From: Macrobrachium rosenbergii
Taxonomy: Eukaryota; Arthropoda; Malacostraca; Decapoda; Palaemonidae
Assembly (NCBI RefSeq): GCF_040412425.1
Contig: NC_089782.1
Span: 25,870,622-25,934,621, forward strand
Length of the DNA stretch: 64,000 bases
Reading direction: 5' to 3'
A program made the translations under genes and the position numbers. Under the pieces are notes generated by a model that saw only the letters and a list, made by a program, of their open reading frames with translations, was not told where the DNA came from and did not search any database. Positions 48,672 to 64,000 of this stretch are shown in pieces; the stretch's first letter is position 1, and the number at the start of each line of letters is the position of its first letter.

Positions 48672-48690
48672 ATATGCATATAAGTACATA
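48587..48690. repeat. (TA)n microsatellite
   Basis: TA array in the B-C spacer, directly before the second copy of the dispersed repeat. Confidence 0.92.
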
Positions 48691-48714
48691 CACGTATATG
48701 TAATATATATATAC

Positions 48715-49716
48715 ATGTCACGAAGTGTTCCAAGTACCTGGTTATTACACAACTAATCACAGAATTCAAAAACTTACCTCACTTCAGCCAGATACCTGAA
48801 CTCTCATAACAATAAAAATTACGACTTAGTACTCTAAAGGTAACAGTGATCCTTTAAAAAGCGCATTAATCATGTGAAAAATCAAACTAAGTTTATCAAA
48901 ACAAGTGTGTGGTATCAACAATTAAGAAATATACTAGAGTAAAAGGGCATCAATTCATCAAACAACTTTAACTGTTTCCCTGGTCTTAATTCACTTCAGC
49001 AAAACTAAAGGAACAAAACATGTTTATCACTTTGCCTTATGCACACAATTAATCCTATTCACTGGTGGTCGATAAATGAAACACTGTTTTTAAAAATTTA
49101 GAATACAAAAATTTATTTTTTAATTCAAAACTTATAATTAGAATTCACAACTTGAAAAATTTACTATTACTTGAAAACAACACGAAATTTTAAATAATTC
49201 TTGAGTTAAATTATTAAACAAAACTAAATCATAAAACTTTAATTTATCAAGAAATTAAATTAATCAAGCAAAATTTAAACTATCAAGAATTACTCAAGAT
49301 TTGAAAAGAAAATCTTAGTAAATAAAAATTAAATCAAGTGTGCAATGTTAAATTATCAAGAAATATTTAAAATGGTAAGTAAATAAATATTAAATCACAA
49401 ATACAGAAAATGTGAAAAATCAAGAGATTGCTAACACAATAACACACAAAAGACTTAACTATAATAATTTCACTGAGGCAAAATTTCGCTAATATACCTT
49501 ATTGTACCATGGTAATAATAAGTAAAATTCACTTTACCTTACACAAGCTTGTGAAAACTTTTGCAAAATCACTTGAAATGCAGCTTCTTCAGATTCACAA
49601 AACACACTTTTATGTATGGCACCGTTACCAAATATATACCCTTTTCCTACATTCAGATCTCAAAAGCTAAGTTTAATATCAATAACCACAAATATTTTAC
49701 ATTAAAATTTCTCTTT

Positions 49717-49754
<38 letters not shown>

Positions 49755-49760
49755 CAAAAC
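48715..49760. mobile_element. second copy of the dispersed repeat
   Basis: Starts TGTCACGAAGTGTTCCAAGT and shares ordered blocks with 41534-42660. It ends near a (GA)n tract at 49720-49753. No coding frame. Confidence 0.6.
49720..49753. repeat. (GA)n microsatellite
   Basis: About 17 GA units. Confidence 0.93.
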
Positions 49761-49799
49761 GATTGGTCTCTGAAATCAGAATGAACAAACTTTAGGATT

Positions 49800-50890
49800 C
49801 CAGTAGGAAAGGAAATAATCCGATGACATCATTAAGGCATTTTGGGAATGAGATACAAGAGAAAATTCTAGAAGGGCAAAACATTTTGGATGCAATCGGG
49901 ACAATACATGATCAGAGCAATGCAATCTTAAACATGACACAGTTGTCATGTGCTTCAGCACAACACTTGTTCATATTTCTCAAAAGGTACACGTCTTTAC
50001 CAGAAAATCGTATGGGATGCAATCAGAACAATATATGTAACATTGCGAAATCATTCGTCTTCTTCTTGTAGGAGGCAAAGGTTTTACAGAAATCTTAACA
50101 AGATCAAAACAGACTGCAACTGGCTAATTATGATTGGCATGTTTTAAAACCAAACGAAAAACCCGAGTTGGTTTCCAGAATGGAGCAGCTATTGTATCTC
50201 TCACCTATCAACACATTACCTTAACTGATAGCAGCTGAAGCGAAACAAACCCTTCGCTACGACACACACGCGTTGCTCATATACTACGTTACTATTAAAA
50301 ATGTATTGTTAATTCTAAATTACGCTGTTAAGTTATTGAAATCACTAACTCTTTTTGAGATCTGACATTACACTACATATGATATTTCATCAATTATTAT
50401 TATTACATACACATAACACATGATAAATAGAAGAGTAAATATACCAAAACTATAGGATGATGTACATATTACAAGGCAACATCATGAAAAGATACACGTA
50501 TATATATAGGCTATAATATATAAATTCACACATATATTTGTGTGTAAGTGTATACGCAAGTCACTGTAATTGGAACAACAATTTGTTCCAGAACATGCAA
50601 GATTTAGAGACAGTTCCCACTCACATATAAAACTAAATGTCTCTGTATAAATTCTTGTCACTACTGTGGAGGAGATTAAACACATTGCCAAACAGGAATT
50701 TCCCATGGGTATCTTCAACAACACCAAAATCTACAAAATTTCAAAAACAATGTACCCTTACCTGTGAAAATGGACCGATCTAATGTTGTTTGATACTATG
50801 TGTGTACACCATAGGTAAACACATGCACGCGTACACATTCATGTCTATCTGCCAAGTACAGCAACACAATATATACCAATATACAAACAA
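49800..50890. other. B-C spacer, no gene
   Basis: A local short repeat (GGATGCAATC[GA]G[GA]ACAATA at about 49888 and 50017) is present. 50560-50830 carries an inverted relative of the A-B spacer foldback. No gene recognised. Confidence 0.45.
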
Positions 50891-50908
50891 TATACATATA
50901 TACAAACA

Positions 50909-51338
<430 letters not shown>

Positions 51339-51339
51339 A

Positions 51340-52250
51340 TAATCTAATACGTTTTACACATGTTGACTTGCCATTCATAGAAGGGGACAGTTACTATACT
51401 TTGAAAATATGACCTAAATGTTTTCTACTAATTTTGGAGTTAAAGTTTTTATATTTGGTCTCGCATGAGCATATATGATTTAATAAGACTGATTTAAATT
51501 ATATTTATTATCATGCCATCATAAACATTCATATCTATTTGCAAATCTTTTTTAAAATTATTTTGGATCAACTCTACCTAAAGCTTTGAATTGCATGTAC
51601 ACTTCATTGCTGTCAGTTAGCAATCAATTAAATCCTATCCAAATGGAAAGGAGAAAATAAAAGACTGAATAAGGAACTTACATTAAAAATACGATTGCAA
51701 TAAAACCTAACAGAACGTCTCCAGGTAGTCACGAACAGTAAACCTTCTCAAGTGTCTGACTTAATAAGCAACTGGAAGGATGATGTGGGAAACTGACAAG
51801 GAGTGGTGGTTTGGCAAACAAATTGGCATTCTATATACCCATGGAATTATCCGTGTACTTTTTTCTGTAATCAAAAGTATGGGATTTCTTTAATAGAAAA
51901 TTTCTAGATAAACATCCGCCGGGCTACTTCCCGAGCAAATTTAGACAGAGTAAACAATGCTGATAGCTCGGTTAACAAGTCAGAAAATCTCACTAAGCGC
52001 TGGCCTGACTTGGATGTGAATAAACGGGATGGAAAAAAAAAAAGGAAATATGAAAAATTACGCACACACATATAAATGTATAAATATATATATACTTTAT
52101 CTCTGCATGTGTGCTTATGAACTGCTTACTGCGTTGGCTGTAATTCATAATTTTCATTCCTATGATATTTATCATGAAACTGTTTAAGTGAGCATACAGA
52201 ATCACATGCAAAGGCATGTATGCAAATGTACTTTACTGTGCCAATAATTT
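51340..52250. other. B-C spacer, homologous to the A-B spacer
   Basis: Matches 35370-35700, then 36107-36167, then 37212-37830, but lacks both the minisatellite expansion and the LINE relic. A useful empty-site reference; no gene. Confidence 0.7.
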
Positions 52251-52351
52251 ACGTTTAATTAAACGCTACTGCTGAAGCGGACACTAAGTACTGACATATA
52301 CCAGTACCTCCAATACTGCGGTGCTTGCACTCGATTGGTGAGGCGTCACAG

Positions 52352-52435
52352 AGCAGGAACACTCTCAGTCCGAAGGGGGAAGAAAGAGCGGAGCGAGCAA
52401 ATTTCTGGAGGCCTTTCTTCGTCAGGAATCTTACC
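52352..52435 (+). other. non-coding exon 1 (5' UTR) of copy C, inferred
   Basis: ACAGAGCAGGAACACTCTCA through GAATCTTACC, ending at a strong GTAAGC donor. Homologous to the equivalent blocks of copies A and B. The 5' end is undetermined; it lies about 1.05 kb before the coding start. Confidence 0.55.
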
Positions 52436-53483
52436 GTAAGCCATTTTTAATAAGCATGATATCAATCTTTGTTTTCACATTCTTCTCTTCATACATGTTG
52501 TTTTCGTGTCTCGCCATTTATGCTTTTGCATTTGCACTGTGCTGTGAAAAGGCGGAACCAGTCCCACATTTCAGCATCCGCCGTGGCTCTACAATATTAA
52601 ATACCCCTTATAGCTTGAGTTTTACTTGACATAGCTTTTTCAGCACGTGATAAAGATGTTTTTCCGTGTGTACGCGTGACGATAGGTATAAACAGAAATT
52701 TAGGCAGAAAGTGTTCAAGACAGAAGACAATGAAAATGATTCAATATACATTGAACCTCGTACCTAGAAAATATGATGTGAATAGGCTGACGAGGAAAAT
52801 TAGCGAAGAAAATCTTAGCCAGTGTTTGGTGAATTGAAATAAGAGGCATTCAAAAGTGTCAAATAAACTGAATGATCTTCCCTGAATGTTCAAGAGCCAC
52901 CATCCGAAAAGGCATCTTAAGTCGTAGTAGTACTCCAGGAAATCATGTATGGGTTTCCCTTCAAACAGCCTTCCCGTCTCTGTAACTCAGCTGTCACGAA
53001 GTCAGTCAGTATTATTTTTCAGTTGGCAGGTGGATAAGGTCAACATTCATTCCGTCCTTTTGCTCAATTGACTGGGTACCGTGCTCCTGTTCAGGGTTTT
53101 TAAGTTTTCATTCTAGGTGTCATTCAGTGATGTTCTCGAATCTTGTGTTGTGCAATAGCCATTGCCCTTTAAAGTTTCGTAGTGCTTAGTTCATTATGCC
53201 TAAGGGCCCAAGTCACAGCCATTTCTCCAAACCCAACCGATTCAGGCAAGGGCACCGTTCATTTTCCAGAAATAAGCCCAGTTCCTCACTGGTCTGGCAA
53301 TTTGAAGATATTTACGTAACTCAGAACATAATGAAAAAAATGGTTTACTTAACAAGATATTCATCTCCACCAATATCCGATGTTTCACGCTGGTTTCCAT
53401 GCTAGGGTGATATTCAAATATTTCTGAGCAAAATAAAGACCTTGTTTCTTATTCTAAGAAACATTTCTTTCCTTTCCAGAAAC

Positions 53484-61391
<7,908 letters not shown>

Positions 61392-61914
61392 GGTTTTCGC
61401 CATGGAAAAGTCGCTAGACATATAGGAAAGTTGGATAAAATATTTGAAACAAGAGCATTCGGTTGGGAGCATACCTTTCTTAAGGCCACTCAAATATATG
61501 GGTAGATTTGTGGGTGTTAGCCGGACACCTCAAGAACTTCAAGGTTGCTGGCAATTTGCTAGAGATGTTAAGTGCAGAACTTGACAGATGCTGGTGGAGA
61601 GAACAAACTGCCAAGAAGTTGCTGTAATGAAGACCACCATATCAAATGAAAAACTTGAGAGCTGCTGACAGACAGACCAGTGTCCAGTGCAGAACTTGAA
61701 AGTCGCTAAGTGCTAAGTGCCTCCTGTTAATACTGCAAGGATATTCATTCTTTGCAGAACTCAAAGACATTCGTGTGGTTCCCTAATAAATGACAATGAT
61801 TTCCATTTGTGTTAATACAGACCAAAACTTAACTGGATTGCAGATGACGCTGCATCTTTATATTATCGAAGTTTAGTATCCATAGAGAGAACGAGCAAAG
61901 ATTTTACATTATAT

Positions 61915-61920
61915 ATATAT

Positions 61921-61990
<70 letters not shown>
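61915..61990. repeat. (TA)n microsatellite
   Basis: TA array in the 3' flank of copy C, absent from the matching place after copy B. Confidence 0.93.
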
Positions 61991-61993
<3 letters not shown>

Positions 61994-64000
61994 TTTTCTT
62001 GACAGTCAGGCACTTCCTAGATATATACAGGTATATTTTCAGGCACTAATCTGAAAAGAGGCTCTTGCTTTCAGTTTTTACCGGTACCAGTTGTCTAAAA
62101 CATCCGTCTCATTTTCTGAAAGTTGATTGGACAAGTTATTCGTCGTTGATATTTCGAATTTGAGATTAAACCGTTATTGAAAAGAAGTTGTTTTCTTAAC
62201 ATACCGATTCCACTGTATCGATGCAATTATCATTATCTGAATTTAATTCCATCGTAGAAAACTTACTTTACATCACGAAGCTGGTAAAATCGAACCAATA
62301 AAAAGAAACTGAAAAAACGTACAGCCACATCAAGTAGACAAAAGAAGATGAAAAAAAGAGGATACGTGTAATTTAGGCGACTGTTCCAACACACGTGCTC
62401 AGTTATCAAGTGCCTAACGCTTTCGCATGGTTCCAGTCATGGATTTGTTTAGTGACTTCGAGGTAGCTTATTAAGGTTCTAGCAACCCCGATCCCCGTGT
62501 CTTATTTAAGGCAATTTCCATTGTTGCAGCACTGAAGAAATGGCCTCCACTTATTCTAGTCATTACGACATTATAATGATTGAACTGAAGAATGTATTCA
62601 TATCTTACAAAACGTCAAATAAACTGCAATACAAGTCTTCATTGATATTAATATTTATTGTATACGAATACCGTCTTCTCATGATTTTGTCAAATCTTCA
62701 GACCAATACTAAAGAATAAGTTAACAAGAAAACAATCATAAGAAAAGATTAACTGTATAATATACCTGTATAACATCACTGTATTTAAATACAAGCGTTT
62801 AATAATTTTTAAAAAAACTGGCGAAATACAAAGTCAGTCTTGAAACATAGTGGCGAAAGTAAAATTTCATAAAAAAATAAACTTATAATTAAAGTAATAA
62901 TTTAATATTACATACTGTCGTAATGTCTTGTAATTTATAATTTATGGCTTACTGAAGTGAGAAAACGTTTTTTTTCTAACTTGTACTTAACTCATTGGTC
63001 ATGAACGGATTAAGAAATTTTACTGCTTCTTTTTTCTAAGTTTAATGATTGTACCAGTTAATAATAAATTCCATGATTTTTTTAACTTACCAACATTACA
63101 GAAGACAACGAGCTTTCTTTCAAGATAAAAACTGGGCTTTATTAAAACCTGATGACAAATCAAAGGAATAGTTTTTACTTTACGGGAAAACACTTTTGCT
63201 CTCTATATGTCTGTCCTTCTGTCTCTTTTTTTTATTTTTCTCTTTCGTCTTGCCCGGTTCTAATTCAAGATTTCCCATTCTAAAAAAAAGAATAACCCTA
63301 AAATTAATTATCTACTGCCGCATGGACGATCCAAAAGGTGCAAACGACACATGCATGCGTCCAAGGAGACAATAAATACACGGAGAGGATTTATTTGTAA
63401 ATCTATTTGTTCCTGAATTCGTCAGTTAAAATCAGGTTTCAACATCCAAGTTTATCGAGCACGAAAATCAAAACAAATGAATGGGAAAACGCTACATATG
63501 TCACTGATTCAAGTTTGCTGGTTTGCCTAGGCAGTCATTCATACAGGCAAAAACACAGATCCCGGTTACATTAACCAAGAAATAGCCCCCCCCTAACACT
63601 GAGTGCTTTAAAAGGCTTTGTTTCTTTTAGTCGCTAACAGAAATCTATCAAAGCGCTATTTTTATTGCTGGCGGTCAAGCATTTACTTGCGCTAAAGCTC
63701 CCGTGTTACAGGTGAAAGATTTTTTCTTTCGCACTGCAGCGTCGCTCTTGGGGAAGCGGAGAAAACGGAGCACTTAAAAAACGCTTTTATTATGCCGATT
63801 ATAAGAGGGCTCGTTAATAATTGCATTTTTAAGGCGCATTCATATTCATTCCAACTTGGGAGTCCCTTAAGTGGTTAAGCAAATTACAAAGACTAAACCG
63901 AGTAAAAGCTTCCCCGTGGGAACGCCCGTAAGTCTGAAGAATTTTCAACGGTAAATTGAATGAGTGGCCTCACATGAGCTCTCTTTCGTACGTTTAAATA
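61991..64000. other. 3' flank of copy C, homologous to the flank of copy B
   Basis: No gene. It runs parallel to about 46250-48280 to the end of the window, so the duplicated unit, and perhaps further array members, continue beyond it. Confidence 0.65.

Overview
The window is animal nuclear DNA, most likely from a decapod crustacean. It has very dense (TA)n, (GA)n, (CA)n and (TTA)n microsatellites, genes split into short exons, an arthropod cuticle-protein gene, and interspersed repeats of kinds I recall from shrimp, crab and crayfish sequence. The assignment rests on family recognition only; I could run no search.

Layout. 1-3.2 kb: no gene seen. 3.26-5.87 kb, minus strand: a complete three-exon chitin-binding (Rebers-Riddiford) cuticle protein gene with a TATA box and a 9-nt first coding part. 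5.9-24.6 kb: no convincing gene; microsatellites, several foldback (inverted-repeat) elements, a tRNA-derived SINE at 11.4-11.7 kb, an LTR-like stretch at 20.5-21.8 kb and the 3' end of a Penelope-like retroelement with a GIY-YIG endonuclease at 22.7-23.5 kb. 24.65-64 kb, plus strand: a tandem array of one gene family.

The array is the main content. Each unit has an apparent non-coding first exon, then four coding exons with intron phases 1, 2 and 0. The product is a secreted protein with an N-terminal Cys-rich PAN/apple-like segment and a C-terminal F5/8-type-C / F-type-lectin (fucolectin-like) domain. Copy A (24.7-31.9 kb) is a pseudogene broken in every exon. An orphan 3' end (32.3-32.8 kb) follows it. 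Copy B (37.9-45.7 kb) is intact (261 aa). Copy C (52.35-61.4 kb) is open but frameshifted near its end (248 aa). Spacers and 3' flanks are also duplicated. The paralogous units act as empty sites for one another, which dates several insertions: a SINE with a 17-bp target-site duplication, a LINE reverse-transcriptase relic, a 3-kb long-inverted-repeat element and a 29-bp minisatellite expansion.

Function. The likely role is secreted glycan or pattern recognition (innate immunity, clotting or adhesion). The canonical fucose-binding R-x-D motif of F-type lectins is not visible, so ligand specificity is open. The cuticle gene is unrelated to the array.
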